A DNA stretch of 35,666 bases from JAMOAW01 sp039908535 (GTDB lineage: Bacteria; Pseudomonadota; Magnetococcia; Magnetococcales; JADFZT01), in the NCBI GenBank assembly GCA_039908535.1, contig JAMOAW010000053.1, positions 1-35,666 on the forward strand. The letters are read 5' to 3'. The stretch's first letter is position 1, and each line of letters starts with the position of its first letter. Of the stretch, positions 1 to 7,282 are shown piece after piece. The position numbers were made by a program, and so were the translations under genes. A model generated the notes under the pieces. That model did no database searches, was not told where the DNA came from, and saw nothing but the letters and a program-made list of their open reading frames with translations.

Positions 1-101
1 ATTGGAATCTTTCGCTCATACCGTCTCCCATGACCTGCGCGCCCCCTTACGACACATCTCAGGATTTCTCAACATTCTTCTCGACAATCATCTACAATCC
101 C
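1..101 (+). repeat. Inverted partial copy of the kinase HisKA segment
   Basis: These bases are an exact reverse complement of 765-865, inside the histidine kinase gene that lies just downstream on the minus strand. Read in frame 2, they encode the kinase H-box stretch (LESFAHTVSHDLRAPLRH and onward) and stop matching after CAATCCC, where the sequence passes into the C-rich part of repeat copy R1. There is no start or stop for a gene. It is either a contig-end chimera or a real inverted duplication. Confidence 0.9.
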
Positions 102-210
102 CCCCCCACCCTTTTTTTTTAGTTCTTAAAAAAAAAGAGGGGGTTTGGGGGATTCATCCCCCAAGGTTTTGTCTTTGATTTTAATTTTTTGCCCGCAGGG
201 CATCCTGTTC
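94..210 (+). repeat. Structured intergenic repeat, copy R1 (left part truncated)
   Basis: This copy contains the run CCCACCCTTTT, the poly-A/GAGGGGG segment, the palindrome TTGGGGGATTCATCCCCCAA, a T-rich stretch and the small hairpin TGCCCGCAGGGCA. Its left half, with the GGGCGG-AGAA-CCGCCC hairpin, is missing where the inverted kinase copy joins. The right end runs into the kinase gene and supplies its last nine codons and stop. Confidence 0.85.
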
Positions 211-1491
211 TAAGGTGAACCAAAAAGTGGTGCCAGTATTCGGTTTAGATTCAGTCCAAATACGCCCATTATGTAAACGGACGATTTTTTTTACTGTGGC
301 CAGTCCAATCCCTTCGCCAGGAATATTTAAGGATGGATGCAACCTTTGAAAGGGTTGAAAGAGTTTTTTTGCTAAACGCATGTCAAAACCGATGCCATTG
401 TCTTTTACAAAATAGATGGTTTCACCATTATTGGATAAAGAACCAATCTCAATTTTGGGATTGGTTTGGTGAGCGGAAAATTTCCATGCGTTTTCAATTA
501 AATTATCCATTAAGGTTTGAATCAGGCGTTCCTCTGCCTGTAGCTGCATCCCCTCGGCGATATTTATATGCAATATAGGGCGTTTTTTATGGTCTGCATT
601 CAATTTGGCGATGCTGTTGTGGCAAAGGGCGGTAAAGTCAATGGGGGCTCGGCGTGGAGGCGAACGGTTGAATCGGGCGAGGCGGATTAACCCTTCGATC
701 CTGGCATTCATATCATCGACACTTTTTAAGATAATTTTGATCAGGGATAGCCCTTGTGTATCTAGGGATTGTAGATGATTGTCGAGAAGAATGTTGAGAA
801 ATCCTGAGATGTGTCGTAAGGGGGCGCGCAGGTCATGGGAGACGGTATGAGCGAAAGATTCCAATTCATGGTTGGTATTGCGCAGATCGTGGGTGCGCTC
901 CCGAACGATTTTTTTGAGATTTTTGTTTAGGGATTTTAATTTTTGTTCCGCCTTGTTTTTTTGTTCAATCACCTCCAAAAAGTAGAGTCCGTAAGCCAAG
1001 TCATTGGCTAAAGTCTCCAACATGGCAATTTCTTCTGTATCAAAGGCATCGGCCTCCTCAGCATAAATATTTAACGCACCCAGGAGTCCATGTGGGTTTT
1101 GCAGGGGAATGGCAATGGAGGATCGATAGCCTCTTTCCAGGGCGCGGTTTCGCCAGGGTTGATAATTGGGATCTTCCAAGATATTGCGACAAGCGATGGT
1201 TTTTTTTGTGCGAATGGCGGTTCCGGTTGGACCGAGACCTGTTTCGCTGTTGTCCCAGGTGACTTGGATGGATTCTAGATATCCTTCGTCAAAGCCGCAT
1301 TGTTGAATAGGGATGACCTTTTTTTCAGGACCGTGATCGGCCACTCCCATCCAGACCATTCGGTAACCGGTTTGTTCCACGATGATATGGCATATTTTTT
1401 GGATTAGTTCGGTTTTATGGGTAGATCGAATGATGGCGCGATTGCAGGAGGTGATGGCGATAAGTGCGCGTTTTGTTTTGGTATCGGGCAT
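181..1491 (-). CDS. GAF-domain sensor histidine kinase (cytoplasmic)
   Basis: A 436-residue histidine kinase with no membrane segment or signal peptide, so it should be cytosolic. The order is a GAF domain (about 20-172), a short coiled coil (173-208), HisKA with H219 in the H-box HTVSHDLRAPL, and HATPase_c with N-box N330-N334 (NLIEN), G1 box DNGIG (364-368) and G2 box GEGIGL (392-397). All catalytic motifs are intact. HisKA and HATPase resemble those of bacteriophytochrome-type kinases, but the GAF lacks an obvious bilin-binding context and its ligand is unknown. No partner response regulator is adjacent; the next gene upstream on the same strand encodes a PilZ protein. The last nine codons (EQDALRAKN) and the stop lie inside interspersed repeat R1, so the C-terminus was probably remodelled by the repeat. 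The ATG at 1491 follows a weak purine-rich site (GAGAGAAAG). Confidence 0.93.
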   Translation of the reverse strand: MPDTKTKRALIAITSCNRAIIRSTHKTELIQKICHIIVEQTGYRMVWMGVADHGPEKKVIPIQQCGFDEGYLESIQVTWDNSETGLGPTGTAIRTKKTIACRNILEDPNYQPWRNRALERGYRSSIAIPLQNPHGLLGALNIYAEEADAFDTEEIAMLETLANDLAYGLYFLEVIEQKNKAEQKLKSLNKNLKKIVRERTHDLRNTNHELESFAHTVSHDLRAPLRHISGFLNILLDNHLQSLDTQGLSLIKIILKSVDDMNARIEGLIRLARFNRSPPRRAPIDFTALCHNSIAKLNADHKKRPILHINIAEGMQLQAEERLIQTLMDNLIENAWKFSAHQTNPKIEIGSLSNNGETIYFVKDNGIGFDMRLAKKLFQPFQRLHPSLNIPGEGIGLATVKKIVRLHNGRIWTESKPNTGTTFWFTLEQDALRAKN

Positions 1492-1553
1492 GCTTTCTCT
1501 CTGTTGAGGTTATAAGACCGAGGGGTGGAGAATCGTCTTCTCCTCAGATCTCC

Positions 1554-1636
1554 AAAAGAAAAGAGTGGGGGATTGGGGGGGGCGGTTCTCCGCCCCCCCC
1601 CAAGGTCTTGATCCTTATTTTTTCGATATCATGAAC
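1554..1636 (-). repeat. Structured intergenic repeat, half copy R2a
   Basis: The half unit runs from AAAAGAAAAG through the hairpin GGGCGGTTCTCCGCCC to CAAGGTCTTGAT and the boundary motif CGATATCATGAAC. It is directly followed by a full copy in the same orientation. Confidence 0.85.
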
Positions 1637-1803
1637 ATGATGCCCTGCGGGCAAAAAATTAAAATCTAAAGACAAAACCTTGGGGGATGAATCCCCCAAA
1701 CCCCCTCTTTTTTTTAAAAAAATTAAAAGAAAAGGGTGGGGGGATTGGGGGGCGGTTCTCCGCCCCCCAAGGTCTTGATTCTTATTTTTTCGATATCATG
1801 AAC
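1633..1803 (-). repeat. Structured intergenic repeat, full copy R2b
   Basis: A complete unit of about 170 bp. In plus-strand order it contains GAACATGATGCCC, hairpin TGCCCTGCGGGCA, palindrome TTGGGGGATGAATCCCCCAA, a C5-T-rich/A-rich-G5 inverted repeat, hairpin GGGCGGTTCTCCGCCC, CAAGGTCTTGAT and CGATATCATGAAC. It fills most of the gap of about 370 bases between the kinase and the PilZ gene; no gene is visible there. Confidence 0.88.
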
Positions 1804-1859
1804 GATTGAAGCCAGTTAGCATAGCAAAAATATTTTTTTTGGGCAATTGATTTCGTTTT

Positions 1860-2243
1860 TTAATGAATACTACCTTTACAAATTTCGTTGATAATTTGCA
1901 TGGTTACGGAGTTTCTTTGGCGTCCCCAACTGTGTTTGACACGGATTGCCACCCCATGATGATCGGTACGGGTGATTTCACAGAAGAAACCGAGGGATTC
2001 ATTGGGTAAGGTGAGCGAGACGAGTGCTTTGATCCCTTTGAGGTTTTCGAGAGGTTTTTTTTGGGTGGTGATATACATTCCAGTCAGACTGATATTTTGC
2101 GCATGACCCACATATATTTGGCCATTTTCGAGTTCCAAGATACAGGGCTGGTGTATTGCATGTCTGGGATGACAACGATTATCTTTTTGTTTAGGGGAGA
2201 AAATAATATGCTGATGTTCGTCCGTGATGTAAATGGTATCCAT
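1860..2243 (-). CDS. PilZ domain protein (predicted c-di-GMP effector)
   Basis: A 127-residue soluble protein consisting essentially of one PilZ domain. The c-di-GMP binding signature is present: an RxxxR element (R-C-H-P-R, just after residue 20) followed by N-I-S-L-T-G, the usual (D/N)xSxxG. Family knowledge says such proteins bind c-di-GMP and alter a partner's activity, often in motility, attachment or polysaccharide secretion; the partner here is unknown. The frame can be read back to 2288, but those extra 15 residues are translated repeat R3, and ATG 2243 follows a purine-rich AAGGGAAAA, so I place the start there. A consensus sigma-54 site lies about 220 bases upstream on the same strand, beyond repeat R3, which would put the whole repeat into its 5' leader. 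Confidence 0.88.
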   Translation of the reverse strand: MDTIYITDEHQHIIFSPKQKDNRCHPRHAIHQPCILELENGQIYVGHAQNISLTGMYITTQKKPLENLKGIKALVSLTLPNESLGFFCEITRTDHHGVAIRVKHSWGRQRNSVTMQIINEICKGSIH

Positions 2244-2263
2244 GTTGATTTTTTCCCTTTTTT

Positions 2264-2428
2264 GAACATAATGCCCTGCGGGCAACAAATTAAAATCAAA
2301 GACAAAACCTTGGGGGATGAATCCCCCAAACCCCCTCTTTTTTTTAAGTATTAAAAGAAAAGGGTGGGGGATTTGGGGGCGGTTCTCCGCCCCAAAGGTC
2401 TTGATTTTTATTTTTCCGATACATGAAC
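2264..2428 (-). repeat. Structured intergenic repeat, full copy R3
   Basis: A full unit with hairpin TGCCCTGCGGGCA, palindrome TTGGGGGATGAATCCCCCAA, C-rich/T-rich to A-rich/G-rich inverted repeat, GGGGCGGTTCTCCGCCCC and GGTCTTGAT, bounded by GAACAT and ACATGAAC. It lies between the predicted sigma-54 promoter and the PilZ start. Confidence 0.88.
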
Positions 2429-2472
2429 AAGCCCTTGTGCATCATTGTTACTGTCTGTTTGTTGTTTAATAA

Positions 2473-2488
2473 AGCAATCTATGTGCCA
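2473..2488 (-). promoter_or_regulatory. Predicted sigma-54 (-24/-12) promoter toward the PilZ gene
   Basis: The minus strand reads TGGCACATAGATTGCT. This matches the -24 element TGGCAC and -12 element TTGCT with the invariant GG and GC separated by exactly 10 bases. Transcription would start near 2462 and run through repeat R3 into the PilZ gene. Confidence 0.6.
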
Positions 2489-2600
2489 TTTTTTTAGAGT
2501 GTTGTTTGATCTGTTTTTTTATAGGTAAAAATCCTATTTTATAAATAGTTACATAATTACCAATTATATGGAAATTGTAGAAGTCATTGGATTTTTTGTA

Positions 2601-2639
2601 TCAATAATGGGAAAATTTGGGAATCATTCTCATTATTGA
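2601..2639. promoter_or_regulatory. 39-bp dyad enclosing a Fur-box-like sequence
   Basis: Perfect 9-base arms TCAATAATG (2601-2609) and CATTATTGA (2631-2639) flank GGGAATCATTCT. The right half, GAATCATTCTCATTATT, resembles an iron-responsive Fur box (about 13 of 19 consensus positions). It lies just 3' of the cytochrome pair (minus strand). It could be a hairpin at the end of that transcript, without a U-run, or a regulator site. No start codon directly follows it. Confidence 0.3.
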
Positions 2640-2662
2640 AAATGGCAAGGCGTCGTGTTTTT

Positions 2663-3688
2663 TCATGGGGCCTCTTCTTCGGGCATGGCGTAAAAGGCCT
2701 TATGGATATAGCGGACCAGGGCTTGAATTTGAGAAGCGGATAAGACATCTTTCCAGGCGGGCATGGAACTATTGGGCAGACCTTGCCGGATGGTTTGAGT
2801 CAATCTTTGTTGGGTCATGTGGGCCATTGCTTCTGGGTCGGTGAGGTCACGGGCATGGGGTTGGAGAAAGGAGCCGATCCAGTTTCGTCCGCTGCCATCG
2901 GCAGCGTGACAAAAGGCGCAGTTGCTTTGAAAAAGTTTTTCTCCCTCTTTTTCGATGGGATCCAAGCCATTTAGTTGCGGTGGTATGTCATGTCGGGCAT
3001 AGAGCGAGGCACCGGAAATGGCATCGATGGCGGCGGTTTGACTGGAGTGACCGTTGCGGGGAAAAGAGACGGGTCGCGCCTCCCAAATTGGCCCTTCATC
3101 TATAACCCGACCGCGATCATGACAAGTGATACAGGAGGAGAGGAAGAGAAGCTTGCCATTTTTTTGCTCTTCATTCAGGTCCGACTCTGGGGTATCCAGG
3201 GCCACCTCTCCGGTGGCGAATGGGAAGGCAGATTGATAACGATCGTGGTTGGGCCAGCCGTTTTCCGGGGTGTGGTAGAGGGTATTGATGGCTTTTTGGG
3301 CGATGAACTCTGTGCGAATAAAATCGACCACGGCTTCAATCTCTTGGTTGTTCAGAAGGGATTGAAAGGGTTGCATGGCGGTTCCGGGACGGCCTATGGA
3401 GGTGGAAATGATCATGCGTTGTCGGGTCAGTTTTTGGGGGTCTGCGCGGGTGAAATCGATTGGTTTTACAGTCATATAGGAAGTAGCTAAGGTTTTGGCA
3501 TTTCCAGAGTAGCCGTGACAATAGTAGCAGCGAAAATTATAGATGGTTCGCCCCTGTTCATGGCGGTTATCCTGCGCATTGGCTGGGAGGATTGCGTTTG
3601 TAAAATAGGAAGATAGAAGCATGAGTCCAAAAAAACATGTCGGTAACAACGGGTTGGACTTGTTTTTTTTGGGATGACAGTGGATCAT
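2663..3688 (-). CDS. Secreted cytochrome c with three mono-haem domains (second of pair)
   Basis: A 341-residue protein with a hydrophobic leader (about 15-39, cleavage likely after ANA) and three CxxCH haem sites: C54-H58, C186-H190 and C257-H261. The first and third lie in typical class I cytochrome c domains, with a downstream Met in GTAMQPF and SSMPAW as likely axial ligand and a closing helix (EAVVDFIRTEF, QALVRYIHKAF). The middle domain is more divergent. It should be an electron carrier in the periplasm. Its ATG overlaps the stop of the upstream cytochrome gene (ATGA), so the two are translationally coupled and were probably made by duplication of the same domain. The pair is divergent from the NHL/cytochrome block. 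The redox partner is unknown. Confidence 0.88.
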   Translation of the reverse strand: MIHCHPKKNKSNPLLPTCFFGLMLLSSYFTNAILPANAQDNRHEQGRTIYNFRCYYCHGYSGNAKTLATSYMTVKPIDFTRADPQKLTRQRMIISTSIGRPGTAMQPFQSLLNNQEIEAVVDFIRTEFIAQKAINTLYHTPENGWPNHDRYQSAFPFATGEVALDTPESDLNEEQKNGKLLFLSSCITCHDRGRVIDEGPIWEARPVSFPRNGHSSQTAAIDAISGASLYARHDIPPQLNGLDPIEKEGEKLFQSNCAFCHAADGSGRNWIGSFLQPHARDLTDPEAMAHMTQQRLTQTIRQGLPNSSMPAWKDVLSASQIQALVRYIHKAFYAMPEEEAP

Positions 3689-4815
3689 GGTGACGAGTTC
3701 TCCGAATTGGTTTGTTGGGAATTTTTTGTTTGGAGGGGCTTTGTGGTTTTGCGAACTGACAATAAATCTTTAGAAAGCCCTGGTTGGATAAAGGTTTGAA
3801 AGATATATTCGGCAAGGTTGGCGATCTGTTGTTCGGTCAAGACCTGGTTCCAAGCGGGCATATTGGTCCCCCGTTCTCCCATGGAGATCCTCTCGAAAAT
3901 ATTTGGTCGATTGAGTTGGTGTTGGGCAGCGGGATGGGTGAAGTTTCGTGGTTTGGGTTGGATGAATTCGGAGCGGGGACCGCGACCGTCTCCCTCTTTA
4001 CCATGACAGGCGAGACACCATTTGAGATAAAAATCGGCACCCCAAGAGGGGTCGCCAATCAACTTATTGGGCAGAGGGAGGCGCATATCGGCGCGTTTGT
4101 AGGATTCGGTGTCGTCGCTGCTGGGTGTGGAGAGATCTAAATTGGCCAGCAAGGCTTGGGGGCCGTGGCCTTCGGAATATAGAAAGGTTTGGCGGATATA
4201 ATCCACCACTTGTTCAATTTCTTGTTGGTTGAGACGCTCTTTCCAGGCGGGCATAGCGGATTCGGGTCGTCCATAGGTGACAGAAAAGATCATTCTTGGC
4301 CGGGTAAGATCGTGTTGTGCTTGAGTTTTGGTAAAATTGCGGGGTTGGGGGGTGAGTCCTTTGCGTGCCCAGCGGGCGGTGTCTCCTTTGTCCCCATGAC
4401 AGACGGAACAGTGTTGGGTATAAATATGTCGTCCAGGGTTGGTATCGGTACTGTGACTGGAGGGCATGAGATTTTCTTGGATGTAATCGACAATCTGGGC
4501 CGTTTGTTCGGTGCTGAGAATATCTCCCCAAGTTGTCATTGCGGTGTTGGGCCGACCGTTTTGTATGGAATGGATCATCCGTTCACGGGTAAGGTTTACA
4601 CGGGCGGTTGGTAAAGTAAAATTGGGTGGGGGTGGGGACATGCCAGCAGCGGCGGGTGTTTGTCCATCGCCTTTGCTGCCATGGCAAGGAGCGCAATATT
4701 TTTGATACAGAAAAATGGCCGAGTTGTTGTGGTTATCCAAGGCGTTGGCATTGGTAACAACAATTATTTCAAGGAGGCTTATCAGTACGAGAAGGGTGTA
4801 AGTAAAAAATGGCAT
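3685..4815 (-). CDS. Secreted cytochrome c with three mono-haem domains (first of pair)
   Basis: Starting at ATG 4815 gives 376 residues with a leader MPFFTYTLLVLISLL and cleavage likely after NANA. This start is preceded by AAAGGTCAAAGGA; a longer reading back to 4905 adds 30 residues without a better signal. Three repeated class I cytochrome c domains carry haem sites CAPCH (C41-H45), CSVCH (C136-H140) and CLACH (C267-H271). Each is followed by PxPxNFT, LTRxRM and a candidate axial Met (TAMTTW, SAMPAW, TNMPAW), then a helix of the VVDYIRQTF type. Internal similarity shows domain triplication. The C-terminal tail is rich in Q, N, S and T. It is coupled by ATGA overlap to the following cytochrome. 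Its role is periplasmic electron transfer; the substrate is not evident. Confidence 0.9.
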   Translation of the reverse strand: MPFFTYTLLVLISLLEIIVVTNANALDNHNNSAIFLYQKYCAPCHGSKGDGQTPAAAGMSPPPPNFTLPTARVNLTRERMIHSIQNGRPNTAMTTWGDILSTEQTAQIVDYIQENLMPSSHSTDTNPGRHIYTQHCSVCHGDKGDTARWARKGLTPQPRNFTKTQAQHDLTRPRMIFSVTYGRPESAMPAWKERLNQQEIEQVVDYIRQTFLYSEGHGPQALLANLDLSTPSSDDTESYKRADMRLPLPNKLIGDPSWGADFYLKWCLACHGKEGDGRGPRSEFIQPKPRNFTHPAAQHQLNRPNIFERISMGERGTNMPAWNQVLTEQQIANLAEYIFQTFIQPGLSKDLLSVRKTTKPLQTKNSQQTNSENSSP

Positions 4816-4946
4816 TCCTTTGACCTTTTTGTTAACACAGGAAACCTGTATTCTTAAGATGGCAACATGCAAAACGTTTTTAAAACTTTCGACCATTCTA
4901 TTCATGGTTTATTTTCAATCTTTTTTACAAGGAAGGCAACCGTAAG

Positions 4947-6095
4947 ATGCGTACACGACCGCACTTTGAAAAGTGGCATATCCAGAAGCTTTTTTCTTTG
5001 GCCTTGATGGTTTTGCTGGCTGGGTGTGTAAGCACCCCAGAACCGGCACAGGAACTCAAGCCACTTGTTTATCCTAGTCCGCCCGATCCAGCGCGGTTTG
5101 TCTATGAACGAACCATTCGCAGTAATGCCGATGTGGAACCCGCTAAAGAGGAGGATTCGTTTGATATGGCGGGGATGTTGACTGGCGAAGAGGGGATGAA
5201 TGCGGAGGGATTAAACAAGCCGTTTGGCATTGTGGTGGTCAATGGCAAAATTTATGTCAGCGATACGGTTAAGCGAGCTATTTTATTGTTTGATCCAGCC
5301 AATGGTCGGTTTAAGGAGATTGGCAAAGAGGATCCAGGGATATTGAGTAAGCCTTTGGGAATGGCTGCCGATGCGGCGGGCAATATTTATGTCATGGATG
5401 CTTCGAAAAAGCGGGTCATGTCTTATGATGCGGAGGGTAATTTTTTACGCTCCATCGGCACGGCAGAGCAGTTTGATCGTCCTTCGGCGGTGGCGGTTAA
5501 TCCAGAAGGAACCAAATTGTTTGCTGTGGATACAGGGAGTGCGAGAGGCAAAGATGAGTTTCATCGGATTCGGGTGTTTAATCCAAAAACGGGGGAACAT
5601 TTGTTTGATATGGGGAGTCGTGGTTCTGGGGAGGGTCAATTTAATTTGTTAAAGGCGGCGGCTGTTGGTCCAGATGGATTGTTATATGTGGTGGATTCTG
5701 GAAATTTCAGGATTCAAATTTTCGATCAGACAGGGAAATTTATTCGCAAGTTTGGGGAAGTGGGACGCCAGTTGGGTCAGTTTGCGCGGCCTAAGGGCGT
5801 GGCTTTGGATAAGGATGGTAACATATATGTCTCGGATGCCTCGCATGGCAATTTTCAAATTTTTAACAATCAGGGGGAATTGCTGCTTTTTGTAGGGGAT
5901 CGGGGGAAAGAGAGCGATAGAGCAAGTTATATGCTTCCGGCGATGATAACCCTGGATGCCGATGGGCGAGTCTATATGGTGGATCAGGGGTATCGGAAGG
6001 TGGATGTTTTCCGGCCTGCCAATCTCAAGGAGAGTGAGGGGGCGTTGGGTGTGGCCTTTGAAAAACTGAAATTGATCAAACCCAAAGAGAAGTGA
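4947..6095 (+). CDS. NHL-repeat beta-propeller lipoprotein (upstream copy)
   Basis: A 382-residue protein with a type II signal peptide and lipobox LAGC (lipidated C27), so it should be anchored in an outer or inner membrane leaflet. After a linker, residues 88-365 form about six NHL blades, recognised by recurrent KPxGIxVxxxGxIYVxD and xxxIxIFDxxGxFxxxxG patterns, making a closed six-bladed propeller. NHL proteins are binding scaffolds. Similar NHL genes sit beside OmcS/OmcE-type filament cytochromes in Geobacter, which fits the tetrahaem cytochrome gene that follows. It is monocistronic: a strong terminator lies right after it, and it diverges from the cytochrome pair across a 131-base gap that contains a small dyad ACAGG-AAA-CCTGT. 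AAGGAAGG precedes the start. Confidence 0.88.
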   Translation: MRTRPHFEKWHIQKLFSLALMVLLAGCVSTPEPAQELKPLVYPSPPDPARFVYERTIRSNADVEPAKEEDSFDMAGMLTGEEGMNAEGLNKPFGIVVVNGKIYVSDTVKRAILLFDPANGRFKEIGKEDPGILSKPLGMAADAAGNIYVMDASKKRVMSYDAEGNFLRSIGTAEQFDRPSAVAVNPEGTKLFAVDTGSARGKDEFHRIRVFNPKTGEHLFDMGSRGSGEGQFNLLKAAAVGPDGLLYVVDSGNFRIQIFDQTGKFIRKFGEVGRQLGQFARPKGVALDKDGNIYVSDASHGNFQIFNNQGELLLFVGDRGKESDRASYMLPAMITLDADGRVYMVDQGYRKVDVFRPANLKESEGALGVAFEKLKLIKPKEK

Positions 6096-6138
6096 TCCCT
6101 TTATAAGGGTGTCGATCGGCTTTGGAAGCTTTTCCAAG

Positions 6139-6179
6139 GGCTGGCTTTCCAGGAAATGGGAAAGCCAGCCTTTTTTTTT
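6139..6179 (+). terminator. Rho-independent terminator after the first NHL gene
   Basis: A perfect 12-bp stem, GGCTGGCTTTCC / GGAAAGCCAGCC, with an 8-base loop is followed by nine T residues. It separates the NHL gene from the tetrahaem cytochrome gene. Confidence 0.93.
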
Positions 6180-6320
6180 CAAATTTGAGAAAGATAAAAA
6201 GTAAAAAGGATGAAAAAAATTGGGAAACGCAGGGATGTTTTTTTGTTCTATAATTATAATTAATTGAAAATAAAGTTAAAAATTTATTCATTCCATGATT
6301 GTGTGCGTGAGAATTTAATT

Positions 6321-6336
6321 TGGCACTGCAAATGCA
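6321..6336 (+). promoter_or_regulatory. Predicted sigma-54 (-24/-12) promoter of the tetrahaem cytochrome
   Basis: The sequence TGGCACTGCAAATGCA has the -24 hexamer TGGCAC and a -12 element ATGCA, with GG and GC exactly 10 bases apart. A start near 6347 would give a leader of about 85 bases. It lies in an AT-rich gap (6180-6432) that holds no gene. Confidence 0.65.
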
Positions 6337-6432
6337 ATATAGATAATCAAGGCAGCAAGAGAACAAGAGAATGAAAGATCTTAAAATTTAGGCATTCATC
6401 GTTTATTAACCAGCGATTTTGAGGATAAAGTC

Positions 6433-7254
6433 ATGAACATTACATTGAGCAGCAAAAAAATTTCCCTTCTGACCGCCGCCACCGTTATGGGTATTGCTAT
6501 TTTTGTCGGTATGGGTACCGCCACGGCAGGGATTAAAGGCAGCAAGCATGATCTGGGTACGGGTGGTGCTGGACAAGATACAAGCTCTGCAACTGGTGAA
6601 GTTTGTGTTTTCTGTCACACCCCACACGGAGCCAATACGGCAGCAAAAGCCCCCTTGTGGAATAAGACGTTGCCCGCAGCGGGTAGCTTCACCCGGTACT
6701 CTTCCTTGGGTACTTCCACCCTGGATGGTTCAGAAGCGGCGGTAGGTTCAGTTTCATTGGCATGTCTTTCTTGCCATGATGGTTCGCAGGCGATGGACGT
6801 GATGATCAACAAGCCTGGTAGTGGTGGTTATACGGCGGGTGGAGCCAATATGGGTGCCGGTGTTGCCATGAGTGGTACGCCAATTCCAGCTTTGGGTACA
6901 GACCTTTCTAACGATCACCCCATTAGTATTCAATATGCGGGTGGTGGTTTGACAAGTGCCGATGCCGATGGTACGTATACCAGTACCTCCTTTGGTGATA
7001 AAGATTTTAATAGTGTTCAAAAAGCGACGATTAATGGCAATCCTGTTTGGTGGGTGGATTCGAATGCCGATACAACGCGGCAGAAGAGTGAAATGATGCT
7101 TTATACACGTACCGATGGTGCAACACAGCCTTTCGTAGAGTGTGCCAGCTGTCATGATCCTCATAATGCGGCAACAGCGGGTGCGGCTCAAGTGGCCTTC
7201 TTGCGGACCGACAACACCAATAGTGAGATTTGTTTGGCTTGCCATAACAAGTAA
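6433..7254 (+). CDS. OmcE-like secreted tetrahaem c-type cytochrome
   Basis: A 273-residue protein with a signal peptide (cleavage likely after ATA, residue 32) and four CxxCH sites: C58-H62, C111-H115, C237-H241 and C267-H271. Apart from these haem-binding histidines, only four others exist: H39 (SKHDL), H65 (CHTPH), H162 (DHPIS) and H244 (CHDPH). That is exactly enough for bis-histidine ligation of four haems. The frame SKHDL...CxxCHTPH...PLWN...CLSCHDG...DHP...CxxCHxPH is that of the OmcE-type cytochromes that polymerise into extracellular filaments in Geobacter. The region between haems 2 and 3 is rich in Gly, Ser and Thr. It has its own sigma-54-type promoter and a strong terminator, as expected for a highly expressed structural subunit. 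Filament formation is inferred, not shown; a periplasmic or surface tetrahaem carrier is the alternative. Confidence 0.85.
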   Translation: MNITLSSKKISLLTAATVMGIAIFVGMGTATAGIKGSKHDLGTGGAGQDTSSATGEVCVFCHTPHGANTAAKAPLWNKTLPAAGSFTRYSSLGTSTLDGSEAAVGSVSLACLSCHDGSQAMDVMINKPGSGGYTAGGANMGAGVAMSGTPIPALGTDLSNDHPISIQYAGGGLTSADADGTYTSTSFGDKDFNSVQKATINGNPVWWVDSNADTTRQKSEMMLYTRTDGATQPFVECASCHDPHNAATAGAAQVAFLRTDNTNSEICLACHNK

Positions 7255-7282
7255 TCTAGCGTAGGGTTGATTTTTCTGATAT

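Noticed and set aside
2244..2288. Upstream start of the PilZ protein
   Set aside because: Those 15 residues are translated repeat R3; ATG 2243 follows a purine-rich site and opens the family-like N-terminus.
2975..3490. 171-codon open frame on the plus strand
   Set aside because: It lies wholly antisense to the cytochrome gene with three intact haem sites; composition is Gly/Val-rich shadow translation, with no ribosome site or family motif.
4837..4849. ACAGG-AAA-CCTGT dyad between the divergent cytochrome and NHL genes
   Set aside because: Five-base arms are too short to claim an operator; noted only in the NHL entry.
4816..4905. Longer start of the first cytochrome of the pair
   Set aside because: The extra 30 residues place charged sequence before the leader, whereas ATG 4815 has a ribosome site and a normal signal peptide.
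6754..7245. 163-codon open frame on the minus strand
   Set aside because: Antisense to the tetrahaem cytochrome gene, which has a leader, four haem sites and flanking signals; the reverse reading is rich in Thr/Arg/Ile without any domain.
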